A DNA stretch of 64,000 bases, from contig VWZS01002368.1 of NCBI GenBank assembly GCA_013397075.1, positions 62,001-126,000 of the forward strand, written 5' to 3'. Position numbers and translations under genes: made by a program. The notes under the pieces were generated by a model. The model was not told the origin of the DNA and did not search any database. It saw only the letters and a list, made by a program, of their open reading frames with translations. Positions 34,101 through 47,300 of the stretch are shown in pieces. The DNA comes from Rhabdornis inornatus. Lineage: Eukaryota; Chordata; Aves; Passeriformes; Rhabdornithidae. Each line of letters opens with the position of its first letter. Positions within the stretch are counted from its first letter, which is position 1.

Positions 34101-37100
34101 TTTATATTTTATATTTTTGATGCTCAAAATGCCATTGTAATTTTGAAAAAAGCCTTCTAAATGCTTGAATAGATTTTCTAAATGCCACTGTCTGTTGCAA
34201 CATAATCTTCTCTTCCTGTCAACTGATGTGGCTCAGTCTGGATTGGTCTCTCTAATCCTCTCCCAATATAATTCTCCATTTATGCTCACAGATAGATGGA
34301 TTTTTAAAAGCAACTTTTTAATCATTTGATAAAGAATGTTGATAACGATGTTCAGAAATGGAACGTGTTTTTTAAATATCCTCCATTAAATATCTTTCTA
34401 ATAAACACCTCTGTTATTTTCTGCTGTTTGTTTCCTACCAGTTCTTTCCTTCCACATGCTGCTTTGTTCTGGTGGCATGTTCTGGTTTCTGTTTCAGAGC
34501 TGTGAGGCCATTGAGGCATGGTCAGAACCAGACTTGCTGAAACAAAGTCTGTCACTGTGAGAATCCTACCTTCATTTGGTCAAAATTTGCTGTGAATTGC
34601 CAGGTATGTCCTGATTCAGGGCTCCAGTTCTCTATATCCTATTGTTAGGATAATTTTTAGTTTGTCTTTGAATTTCTGAGTAGATAAAAAACTCCTGTAG
34701 CATAGAAACAAAGGATCAGATGACTTGTCTAAAGCATTTTAGTTCTTATTAAGTGGTGTCCCTAGATCAGAACAAGCATCTTCATACAGAGCCAATTGTA
34801 GAGAAATAATTAAGCAAAATCCAGGGTTTGACTGCTATCACTGACAAGACAGGTGTATTTCTTGCCTGAAGGTTTTTCTCTGACTCCTTTGATGATGCCT
34901 TCTCTTATTTCCACTGAAATTAATGCTCCCTAGTTTAATGCCTTGCAGTACATGACTTGTATGATGATTTTGGGTTTGTCAGGGGTTCCTGCTGAAGCTA
35001 CTAAATTTAAATATAATATATGAGCTATGCATATCTTCCTTTAAGATTCATAAGTTTTGATGCTAACAGCTTTTTATGGAGACCATTTTTGCCACTGTCT
35101 TAATGCAAGTTACAGATTATGACTATGTGACATATTAGTCTAGGGAACTAATTAGTCTAGGGACCCCAGGGGCCTGTTTGAGTTCCTGATCTGGGTTGAT
35201 GCTTGAAGCCACATCCTGACTGCAGATGGGGTGAGTCTCACTGGTGCAGCAGCACCTACCCTTAGCCTCCTCTGCATGGCAAGCAAACCTAGGAACAGGA
35301 ACCTGTCCCAGGCAGGAGCTCTGGCACACAGGAGAGATGGGCAATCAAGCTGCAGGAAAGAGTGTGGAAAGTCCAAGCCAGGGTACAGGTACAGCCTTGG
35401 CTCTCAGCTGCCATTTCTGAAATTCTGGGGTTTCACACAGTTGAAATAAAAGCAGAAATTTTTAAACTCTATCATATAGCATAAACATTTAGCAATGAGA
35501 AGCTGAATAAAAAGAACTGTAAGTAGATTAAAATGATTTACAGTAAATCTCTTTAATGTGTATTTTTGATGCTTTGAGGAGACAGTGCTGCATCAAAGGA
35601 TCTCTATGCATGACTATTCAAGAGGAAGCTACTTTTTACAGATTTCATTAATGCTCATAGATACAGTCTAGTGCCTTCAATGTATATAAAACTGCCAAGA
35701 AACCTGATTTGCAGTAAGCAATCAGTTTGATTTCCAGGTTTTATTTTTATTCATGACATGACCATATAAGACTTTTTCTCTCAGTCATGTTAGGAAATGC
35801 ATTTCTTAACCCCTTCTCTATTAACAAAGTTTTCTCTCCAACATTATTAGAGGTGATTGGGCCAATTTTTTTTCTTAGAAGTACTCAGGAGTGAAGGATG
35901 CAACTGTTTTTTGTAGAAAAGAATTAATGGAGAGAATTTAATGTACAACCTTCTCTTGCCAAGTACGTTCTTTGATTTTGACTTCCCTATTTTTGGGTAA
36001 TGTGGAGAATCACAGGATATTGTACAATTTGCTCTTTAAAAGACAGCTTTGTGAGCTTTTGCTTGGTGTTTCCTTTAGGAAATCCTGTCAATAGAGCAGC
36101 ACTATAAGCTCTCCTGAGCAATATATAAAATAATTGATAATTCACTTCAAAACATCTGTCTGACTTTACTGTCTTGAGGTCATAGTATTTCACCTAGCCC
36201 AGAGGTACTTCACCCTGCCCATATCTACAGACTGTCTTTAATCTCAGATTGATAATTGCTTCAAAAACAATATGTATTCAAATGTGAAGAGCTATGTTTA
36301 AAAGACACATCTACTGGTTGAGCTCTGGGCTACTGAATTAGCACTGAAGAGAGAGCTCCAGCCGTAGAAGCACTGTAATGTGAATGTAAATATAACTGGT
36401 CAGTAACAGGAATTTGGCTTGATCAGTCTGCATTCACATGAAAGTTAGGAAATGATTGCCACAGTTCTCCTTTTCACAGCTGTGGAGTGAAAATAGCCCA
36501 AGCTGGTACCATCTACATCTGCACTGGACGACAGCCCAAGTGCAAACTGTGTGAATTAGAACTGGAATTTGTAGTCGTGGTGCAAGCTCATTTTTTTTCC
36601 TAACAGAATGTGCTGTTTGATACTATTTTGTATGTATTTGATTTCTTCTGCTTTCAGAATATCTGTAGGAAGATGTGCCAGCGATGGGCTGTAGCAATGA
36701 AGAGTGGAGGGGAAACAGAAAATTAGCAGTAGACTGTCACATGCTGCCTGTGAGGGTTTTGTGCTTGATCATATGGATCTGAATGCAAATTTGTGGTACT
36801 TTATACCAGGCCAGAAATGCACTCAAACGCTATTGTTTAAAACTACGTCAATTTAAAAGTAATTTTTTGCCCCCTCCATTTCTATTTTGGTGACACACTG
36901 CCCACGTAACTTAGTATTCAGTGTCCCATAGCTGGTATTTGGAAAGCATGAGTTTATGGAACATGATTTCTCATAATATTCTCTATGTTTGCTACTTACT
37001 GATTGCTACAAACAGGTGAATCAGTTCTGCTTTTTATTTTAAATAATACATATCCTGTTTTTTCAAACTAATCTATTTCAATGGATTTTTTTCCTTTCCC

Positions 37101-37206
37101 AGGATGCTTATATGCCATTTTAAACTAGGAAACACTTCTTGTACAGAGAAAGTGACATGTGGCCTGTAGTTGTGTCTTAGCAGATGAGAAGAAGGTACAT
37201 TTCTGT
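31171..37206. other. Intergenic region upstream of BLNK, part 1
   Basis: No recognised gene. GC-richer pockets at about 32.4-32.8 and 33.1-33.8 kb contain open frames. Two merit mention: a minus-strand signal-peptide-like frame starting at 33289, and a splice-flanked minus-strand frame at 32571-32727 (see findings). The remainder is AT-rich with no repeat I can name. Confidence 0.7.
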
Positions 37207-37279
37207 CCCAAGTGTTTTTACATAATACTGATTTTTCAGAAGTTTTCTGAAAAATCAGTATTATGTAAAAACACTTGGG
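37207..37279. repeat. Perfect 35-bp inverted repeat with 3-base spacer
   Basis: The arm 37207-37241 (starts CCCAAGTGTTTTTACATAAT, ends TTTTTCAGAA) is followed by GTT and then its exact reverse complement at 37245-37279. Bases just outside (T at 37206, T at 37280) no longer pair. As RNA or single strand this would form a 35-bp perfect hairpin. It does not carry terminator, tRNA or known element features. Confidence 0.95.
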
Positions 37280-38780
37280 TCAAATGGCTCAATGCCACAG
37301 TATTGGTTTTGGAAGACTCCTATCAACTGCCCTAGAAATCTTAAAACTTTAATGCTTTATTGTTTTGGATACCAAATGGCATACTCAAAGCTGGTCTTAC
37401 AGTACTAGTAATAGGAGATGCATTTGAAAATGCAACTCTAAATTTTATTGAATGGGATTTGGGTTTGTCATTAGGCCCACTGGAGGAAACAGGTCATACA
37501 TGTGGGCATGTACTGCAAGCAAAGATGTAAAAAGAGTAAATTTAGTAGGATTTTCTCATGAAGAGTCTTCCGAGCAAACACATTTTAGCACCTGCTGAGA
37601 ATGTGTGTTTTCTTTCTCTGGGGACTGTGCAAAAAGCTGCACTTCTGCTTTTCAGTTTTACTGTCATCTGTTTCATGTGCATACAGAAACACAAAATTTG
37701 CTCCTACAGACACACTAATTATTTAATGTCAGGCTCAAAGCGTTTGAGATCAGATTGTCTCAGAGGTAGTGACCTGTGTTGGATCCAGCTGATGCCTGCA
37801 GTGACTCTTGGGAAGAGCTCTGCTTGTGCTGCAAACCTGATCCCCTTCCAGCAGTCAAGAGCGACTGCAATGGAGGTAGCCCTAAGTGGCCAGCTTAATC
37901 CCACTCTGAGCCTAACCATGGAAGGGACGGTGTAGGGACACAGGGTTCTTTGCAGCCTGGCAAGCCATGCTTGTTTGTGGCTTTTCTGCAGAGTTGTATA
38001 CCCTGCTCTCCCTCCTCACCGCTTGTTGCAGTAGGATTAAATTGGACAAGTCTGCTTTCCTATCCACCCTCCCATTTGGGGCGTGGATTTACCCTGAGGG
38101 GTGCCCAGGAGGCCTCTGTGGGAGCAGCTTGGGGTGTTGAGCCCTGGCATTGAGAATGAGACTTAGGACAGGGAAGGCTCAGGAAGAGGCAGTGGTTTGT
38201 GTCCTTCCTTTTAGCAGGTGCCTACGAGCATCAGTCAGCTTCCAGGTGTGGATGGTGAATGGTTGAAATATGTTTGTGGCCCTGCTGATGAAATTGCTCA
38301 CACAGACAAAAGGCTGCACAAACTTTTAAAATCTCAGAGTGAAAGGAATTTCTTGAAATAAGGTTATTTTTGTATAGTGCTGTAACACATACCACGATGC
38401 CTTCAGTATCTGGAAAAACTAACGATTTTTAAACCACTTCTTTCCTACACTGGCCTGTAATACATACAGCCAAAGGGAAAGGGTTGGTGGGTGTATTCTC
38501 TGGCACAGTTTGGTAATCTGCACTTCACTGACCCTGACCATAATCATGCTGTCTGAGCATTTTCCTATTTCTGCTTAAGAACGGGAAAAATAATTTAGTC
38601 TGTAGTTTTTTCTATTTTCATGTGTTTCCATCTGCTTAAGACTACTCTATCCTGTTTCCTGGATAACTGGAATTACCTGACTGTATTACTGTATTCTGGG
38701 AGCAGAGATGTCACTGAACAGAAAAGGTTTCAAAAGTCTTTTTCACACAAAAATGTAGTGGATTTGAAATACTACCTTCC

Positions 38781-38924
38781 AAAAAAACTCCAAAAAACCA
38801 AACCAAGCCAAAGCAAAGCAAAGCAAAGCAGAGCAACAACAACAACAACAACCTCAACAAAAACAAAACAACCCCCTCCCCCCAAAAAACCACAACCAAA
38901 AAAACCCCAACCAAAAAAAACCCC
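38781..38924. repeat. A/C-rich compound low-complexity tract
   Basis: Successive runs of AAAGC, CAA, A-rich and C-rich units on the plus strand, with no T except two isolated bases. The open frames through it on both strands are artefacts of the missing stop codons. Confidence 0.9.
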
Positions 38925-41900
38925 AGTGAAATGATCAGGAAGATGGGAGACTTCCTGAAGAAAGAAATTATTGTTTTAATAAGTATCAAACTCTATTTGA
39001 AATTATAGCAAGAGAATATTTTATGACCAAAGATGAACGCTTTAATAGAATACTCTCTTCTGTGGAGAAAAATTGTTCAGACTTGTAACTACAGCCATCA
39101 AATTTTTCTGTTGTCTTCAGCTGCAAATTTTGTGGATTGTTACTAAGGATATGTTTACACAGTTTGCAACTTTAATTGCATTAAGACCACAAAACTGTAG
39201 CAGATGAATTGGAGTCCAACATTATATCAGAGAGGGTTATTATTTTTATAGATCCTAATGTGAAGCATTTATTACTGTAGTACATCATTTAAAAGTTTGT
39301 GGTCGTATGATCCTGCATCTTTCCACTCTCAGAGGATATTGGGAGAAAAAGTCTATATTTACTATCAAACACTGGATTTCAGAATAACTTCCCTTCAGAT
39401 TTAAAATCAGAAATGAAAGAAGAAAATATGACAAAAATCTACATGTAAAGTAACACATATATGTACATTTGAATATCCATTATATTCCATTGTATTATTT
39501 ATAAACAATCTTCCCTTTTTTATATAGTGTTCTAATAGACAACAAGACAGTCACTGCATTGAGGAAATTACAATCTAAAATATTCTGTGGCTGAAGAAAG
39601 CTTCTGACTGTTAGTTTGGAAATAATATGCATAGGTGATAGCTGTATAAGATTTTTAATTTTTGGTTATTATTGAATTTTACCAACATCTGCAGCATGGG
39701 GATTTAACACCTTTCTCTGTATTGTAGCTATCTGTCTGGGGTTATGCCATACATTTGAAAAAGTCCTGTTTGTTTCATCATAATGATGTTGAGTCAGGAT
39801 TATGTTTATAAACAGACTGATGAGTGCAGACTAGTTTGCTATGCACTATTTGTAATTTGAAACTACTCACAAGGTGTATGTTATTTGTATAGCTTTTGCT
39901 ATTATGTGTTCATATTAGTTAGCAAGTAGGAAGACAATACTGATACAGTAGAGTCTTTCAGGGAGAAGCTATTGGTTTTTAAGGTATCTTTTCCTTAAGC
40001 ATTGTGATTTCTTTAAAGCTTAACCTTTCCTTGAGTTGGTTAACTTTCATCATTCTGTTCACAGGAGAATTTCTCCTTTTTGGAAAGAAAAAACTACTCA
40101 GAGTATCATGAGGCTTCTACAGAAATTATAGATTTCTATTATTATTCTTATTCCTGTTTGAACTGATACTGCCTGAGTCAAATTGCACCATGTAATTTAA
40201 TTTGTTTCAGGTGGTCTGTGGGGTGTTACTCCAGCCCAGCAGTGATGTTCTGCTCACACACGTGTATGGAGGCACCCACCCATACCCATTTGCTCATTCT
40301 TTTCTTCCTTGAGCATCGGGTGCAGGCTGCTGTCACAAATGTCACCTGACACAGACCTTTGAGCTGACCCAGAATTGCTTTGCTTTCAGAAAGCTGATAC
40401 ACAAGGATGTCAGAGTAGAAAAAAATGCTGTGATAGAGGAACGACATTTTGAACTTTGTGTAGAATGAGTTCTAAGGCTAAGCCTGGGTGTCTGCTGGAG
40501 CTATGCCATGGGGCTGTGTTTCAAAATGTTCTTGGAGCATTGGTTGTGAATGAACAACACTTCAAATCTGTCCAGAAAGTGGTGCTTTCCCAGAAACTGG
40601 TGCTCCATCCTGTGGACTCTGCAAGGTACATGACAGGTATAGATGTATACAGATATGTTGGTTTTGTCTTAGGCTTGTTTGGGAGCATTTACATCTTTAA
40701 TCCTGATGAATTTATTCCCATTGTTCATTATGATTAAGAGAGGATCTGAAGCTACAGTCATCTTGATGTTAGAAAAGTGATACTGGAAAGACATCATCTG
40801 TAACGTCTGTGATCAGGAATTAGCTACATTTGTTATTTTGCACTGTTTACTTAGTTGCCTTTTTTGTTTTTAAGGGAAACCCAATAAAATACCAATGCAT
40901 GGAGGTATATGATACATAATCAGTTAAAATTTTGGTTAAAAGCTGAAATTGTTGAAATTTGTTGGTTCATCTGTAATTGTGAATAAATCCCTGGGAAGAG
41001 ACAATCTAGCAGAGAATACCTCTAAGACTACACATGTGAATTATACTTCTATTTCTTTAAAAATAAAAAATAATGCTAAGAAATAATTGACTTTGGAACT
41101 GTTTTTCAGAGTGTATTTAAATCTATCTATTTGTGGGCTATATGTGAACAATATTTGTACCAGTAATATAAAAGGAATATAGGTGGTAAATTATGTTGAC
41201 ATTCCAAGCAATACAAAGAATTTTTTTACTTCTGTGTTCTTGAACTGTAGTGTATATTTTTTAAAGCAACGGTACTTATATGTCTCATATTCTCATGTAT
41301 TTCTTCAGATTATTCGCTGAGCCAGAGGAATGAAATGAGGAACTAATATACTGATAAAGGTAATTATTTATATCAGTCAGATCAGTGATTTAGGAAAGGA
41401 CTGATTACACTTACGCATGGTGAGGTATGTTAACTGAAATGGTAACGTATTTTTAGCTTATAGTCTGTATTCTGGGAGCTTGGTAAAATAATAAAAAGCC
41501 ATGAAACTGTGCAGTGAGGAACTAAATAGGAGAAATGACAGAGCTGTGGTAGCAGGTGTCTGTCAAACTCAGTGCCAGAATTGTGAAGAAGAAACTGAGA
41601 TCTAACGCTCTGTCAAGGATATCATTGGAGAGTACCTAAAATGTGCAATGGTAGTAGGCAGAGGAGAATGGAAAACAGAAAAGCTAGTATAAGAACTGTA
41701 AAATACATAAAATCTCCTTTTGTTTTTCTTCCCAGAATTCTTGGCTATTAGAAACAGGAGGAGATTGTCAGGGTTTGAAAAATCAGGCATGGCTTATGGA
41801 AGAATAAAATAAAATGTTTTTAAAGACAGATTAGGTAATACTGTTCCATTATAATTTTTAGCATCAGTCTCAGTCCAGATCAAAACAGATTTGGACAGGG

Positions 41901-44248
41901 AGACTGACTTGCCTTCCTGCTATGGAAAATGTTCTTTAATCCCTTTGTACTCCAGGAGTTTAATAAAATAACCTGCAAGATGTGGTCTGAGTAGTCCTAA
42001 ACTGTAGCATCTTACAGGAAAGCTACTGTTAGTGTGGCAAAAGACTGGCCATATTCTGTCCTGAAAACAGTTCCCTTCTTCAAGAATTCATAGCATATCT
42101 GAATTTTATTTCTAACAATTACAAACAAATATCAAGACTGTAAAGTCAAAATGTGTTTATACTGTATTTGGGGGGAGCATGGTGCTGGAGCTGGTGACAA
42201 CTGAGCAGTCTCTGGAACAAGACATAGCAGAGCTACACCTTGAAACAAGACATTTCTGGTCATGTGCAGCATCCATCAGAGCAGTGCTCCTGCGTCTGGC
42301 AGCTGAGCAGCTCCTGTGCTTGATGGTAACAATACTGCACCCAGTGCAAGCATACAGGTGCTCTGAAGCACTGCAAAGGAGAAGGCCAGCATGAAGATGC
42401 TTGTGACTCATAATTTGATAAATATGTACATTATGATACTGTCTGTATTTAGGTGGTTACAGGTGATCTATCCAGAGAGGCTCTCTGGTGCCCTGAGTCA
42501 TGTGTTGATGAGTGTCAATTCATCTGCATGCAGTTATGCACAAGTGCTGCCAAGGTAATCCTACATTCCCCCCATTGCTTGCCCTTGGAAAGGGACTTTA
42601 TAAGGAAGGTGCTAGTAAAAAGGTATTTATTTGCATGCTGAACACAATTTCTGCATTTTTGAGGGGGCAAATCTTTGAAATATGTATTTTTGGCAAAATT
42701 GTTAATTCTATGGGTTTCAGACAGTTGGGTTTCAGGTCTTGAATTCTATTGCACAAGGGGCTGCTGTGGCATTCCTACCGAGTGCACTTCAACTTTTCTA
42801 GCCCAGCTGCACTGAGCAGCCTCCTCTGAAGCTGTTTCAAGTGTCTGGTTGCTGCAGCCCCAACTGTCTGGCATGCAGCTGCATCTGACCCTCCTGCTAT
42901 GGTCCCTTAATTTCTCTACTTTGCTTATCTTGATGACCCCTTTTTTAAGTACTGCAGTTTTCATTGTTTAGTATAATCTCAACCTGTTCTATTCTCATTT
43001 CTGAACCGAATAAAGTTTACATAATTTGATTTAATACTGTCTTAGAAATAGTGCATAGACCACCTGACATCACAGCATAAACATAAGAACTAATGAATGT
43101 AGCTCTCCACATGCTTTTACAAAAACAAAAAGTGGTTGTGTTTTCACTCATTTTCACAGAGGCTAGAATGAAATGTCTCTCCTGCAGAGAGCATAAATAT
43201 ATGTTGATAACACACTGTAAAATAAATATTGTATTTCTTCCAAAAACTGAGAGGTCTCCAGTTTGGGCACTTGGAGAAAAATGAGCCCGGACATCTGTTC
43301 TATTTTCTGCCCAGTGTGTACTTGAGCTGGGGCACACGTGGAATTCTGCTAAAATGAGATTATAAATTAGTAGCCCTTCACACTTCATTGCTTGAATGAG
43401 CCAGAAGTTATTTTCTTCTGGTTTTGAGTCCCAGGTGCAGCACTTTCTGACTAACAGATATGATTCTCTAAAAGGGAAGAGGGACAAGTGATTTGAAAAC
43501 TACAACAACCTCTTCTCTGTGGTCTGAGTACAGACATGTAATAGAGAAAAGGAAAGCACATCAACTGACAGGGTGGAGGAAAGGGATGTTGTCCAGAAAT
43601 ATGATGTTGGTGAAGAAGTGGTTTGTGATTTGGGCAGTAGCTTCCATTTCTGGTCTTTGCTTCTGGCTTTGTGTAGAAACTTAAGCAGGTCATTTGCATA
43701 TGTGCCCCAAACAGATGACCCATTTCTTTGGTTTTTGGTACCCAAATTGAGTTGCTATGTGGCTGATATTTAATTGTTATTTAGGCAGGTCTAGAGTATT
43801 AACAAAGGGAAAGATTTCTACTTTCACAAAAACTTAGGGAGATGAAGCTGAATGTTACCATCCCTCCACCTGGACCAGCACGGGCTTTGCTCTCAGAGGC
43901 TGATCCACTCTTGCTCTTCGAAGAAGGCTGATAGATCTCTAGTCTGTCTCACTGTTATTAAAAATTATCTCTGATCTATCTTGCTGAAGGTCTCTAAAAA
44001 ATGAGCACAGTTTCAATATTAAAGAAACACTTATAACTGTTACCCCACCCCATCTAATGACATTCCATAGATGGCTGAGCATGGTAGGATAGCATGAAAA
44101 GTGATTGGGCAAGGTTCACTAATTCTATAATTTTCTAATTTATAAATTGTCCTGAGCATTAATGAACATTAATGTTAATGTATAATGGAAAATCATGGGG
44201 CTGAAGGAGTCTCTGGAGACTTCTAGGCTTATGCTGATTTATATTCTA

Positions 44249-44302
44249 TGTGTGTGTGTGTGTGTGTGTTTTTGTGTGTGTGTGTATGTGTGTGTGTGTG
44301 TG
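44249..44302 (+). repeat. TG dinucleotide microsatellite
   Basis: About 54 bases of TG repeats, interrupted by a short T run near 44269-44272 and one TATG. Likely polymorphic in length. Confidence 0.95.
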
Positions 44303-47300
44303 TACACACTGTCCAGCTGAAGCTGCAATATCTGTGCTTTCCTAACTGGGATAGGGAGGACAAAATGTGCCAAGAAGATATTCAGACAGCTTGAAACTGG
44401 TTTCCATCATGGCATCAAGGGTGTTGGGAAGATAATTTGGGATTCTCTCTGACATCTTCATACTTTATCAGTCCTTTGGTGACCTCCAGATAATATCAAC
44501 TGGTGTTTAATCTGTTTGAGAATGGGATTATTTTCAATAAGAAGGGACAAAATTAATTTGTTTCATTGGACTTTCCCGATGCAATTTTCAAGAAAATAGA
44601 AAAAAATCCCTCCAACACTAACAATATATCTTAACCCTGAGGCTTTCTCAAAATTACAATAGTGATAATTCAGTCTAACAGTGGTATGTGCATAAAGAAA
44701 ACCTTCTATTATATATTCTTTCTGCTCAGCCCAGGGGCAGGAATATAGTACACAGAATCACAGGAATTAAACACTGCCAAGTTAGTTCCCGCTTTAACCA
44801 CACCTGCAGTACTGCAGCACAGTAACAACTGAACTGCCTCCTCTGCTCTTTGAAAAGTAGGAAGACCCTATGAAATATCTGCATGTCAGGACTTGATCAG
44901 AGAATAAAAACAAATAATTTTTGCATTTTGGTGTATTTTAAACTTTTGAGGGAACTGTTTTGCTACTATTTCTAGAATCTTTTTCAAAGACTGAATTATA
45001 TTCTCCAGTGAATTCTAATGATTCTTGTATACAGATATCTGTTTTGTCTCTATAAGCTCTGCCAAATGTAATTTCTAGCTACATCTTTATGCTCCTTAGT
45101 TGAGAGGGGGCCTCTCCTCATCCTTGAGTAACTGGTGCCATTGCAAAGGTCTCCATTGCTCATGGCAGGATGGAAGAGCACTGATGCAATGCAAGTGTCT
45201 GTTGCCTCCTTTCTGCTGCAGGAGTGTAATATTTTCTGCTACTGTAAAAGAGGGCAGGATGGTGTTGCTTTGCTGAACAAAAATTTCCTAGATCCTCCTG
45301 TGAACAGGAGAATATCCAGGATTCATTCTAATCTTCAGGCAATGGATGCCTCTGTAAGTATTTGATGCCCGGGTAGAATTTTCTCATAGACTTCCTATGC
45401 TAAAAATGACTAGATAATGCATAAAAATGGGACTTAAGGTAAAATTCAGATAAGTTTTTTCCCCTCTGGAATGTTTATACTGTCCTATAGTATGTTTCTG
45501 TCACATTGGAGTTATGTACTGGAAAACTGTTCTGGTCTCTTTTAGATATCATTTTTTATTGGGAGGTCTTGCTGTATAAAGAGGTATTTTTTGAATTTCC
45601 TGTGCTGACCTTCTGCAGTTTTGGGAATAAGTGGAGTTTTTTACTGACATTTAAGCTACAACAAAACCTAAGGAAAGCAAAGAACCAAATCTACATATTT
45701 AGACATAAAACATTCAGCCTGAGTCAGGACTGGTATTTAAAGGATATAGGGTAATAAGAAAAAATTATGGTATATCCTAAGGATAGGGGAAAATCTTTCC
45801 TGCTTACTTAGTATTGGAATAGAACTCATCTACTGCCTTTGTTTTTCAGCCCAAAGCTTTTTATGGAGTGGGGAAAGTCCAAATGCAGATTGTCTGAACA
45901 AGACAAAATTTCTGTACTGCTGGATCTTGCTTAAAGAGACAGCAAAAGCTCTTTGTCTTTATTATTTTTTTTAAGAAACAGCCTAGTTGTCATAGAAATC
46001 TCATTAATTTTATTAGTGTTTTTGTTAGGAATTGTCTTTGATTAAGTATATGAAAGTGTTGATGTCTGTGTAAAAGCTGAAAAGTTAATTTTCCACATTG
46101 AGTTGTTTACCTTCCTAATAAAGAAATAAAAGAAAAAAGGGAGTGGAGAGGGGAGGAAAAAAAAAGGTGTTAATGTGTAACATTTCTGATTCTTGCAGTT
46201 TGAACTATGGAAGTTCAGACGTCTCAAGTGAAACACCTCAGCCTTACAAAGGTACTTTCCTGGTATGCAACAGCTTTTACAACTGAGAATTTATTCATAT
46301 GATTCAGGAAAAGACATCGTGTATTCTTGGAAGGCAAGGATGGAAAATTCTAGTTTGGCGTTCTTAAAAATTATGATCAAATCAAATAAAAAAGATGTTA
46401 GAAACTAATCTAGAAATCACTCATAATTACAGAATACTTACTTGATTTAAGAATAGCTAATTTTTCTGCATATGCTCTAAATTCCTGGTGGAATAAAGTA
46501 ATAACATTTTTCACACAGGTGAAAATTGATAGATGTTTATTTCAATCAAAGGAGATCAAATGCTGCCCACACCATAATTAAAGAGAACTTGTAATTATGT
46601 GTTCTGCAGCTCAGCTCACTTATTACCCAGGATCTTCCATAACTGTGTGTTGCTATGTACAAATGGTAAACTCAAGACTTGACACCTCAGACCTGATTTG
46701 CAGGTGAGGATTTCTCATTTACCTGGCACTCTGTCACAGCCAGAACAGGCTTCTGAATTTGCATGTGATAGAAAGTACTGATTTTGTGATGAAAGATTTC
46801 AGTCCTGATTTTGTAAAGTAGTCTGCAGAGCTCCCAAGCTGAGAGCAAAATTTATTCTGAGTTTGATCTGGGATGAATTTCTAATCACATTAGCTATAAA
46901 GGCAGCCTTTTAATTTCACGGTCCCTGGGAAAATGAAACTTGGGTAAGCTGAAAGCATTATGAAAAAACTTCTGCATAAACATCTGATACTGTAAGTCTT
47001 GGAATATCTACATTGAGGTGATGGAGCTATAATTACATTTCTTTCTTGAGATATGCTTCCAAAGTTTGAATGTTTGTAATTGAGTTATAGCCTATATGCT
47101 GGGTTTTGCTATATGCAGTTATAAATACCAATCTTATTTGCACAGCAAGACAGCATGTTTGGAAAGGCCTTAAGTTCCAGTATTCTCATGTATCTGTGGT
47201 GTAAAGTGGATTATGCTACCTGCACTCTCTTAAAAAGTGCTCCTGAATGTAGCATGATGTTCTGTATAGTGTTCTCTCTGTCAGAAATGTTACCACTGTC

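Noticed and set aside
36481..36556. Stretch after TTCTCCTTTTCACAG on the plus strand that looks like an exon
   Set aside because: The frame closes with a TGA and no donor is found before it.
38620..38989. Long overlapping open frames on both strands
   Set aside because: They run through the A/C-rich low-complexity tract; Lys/Pro/Gln on one strand and Leu/Val/Phe on the other simply read the repeat.
40456..40737. 93-codon plus-strand open frame
   Set aside because: No recognisable domain, no clear splice sites, and surrounded by ordinary AT-rich sequence.
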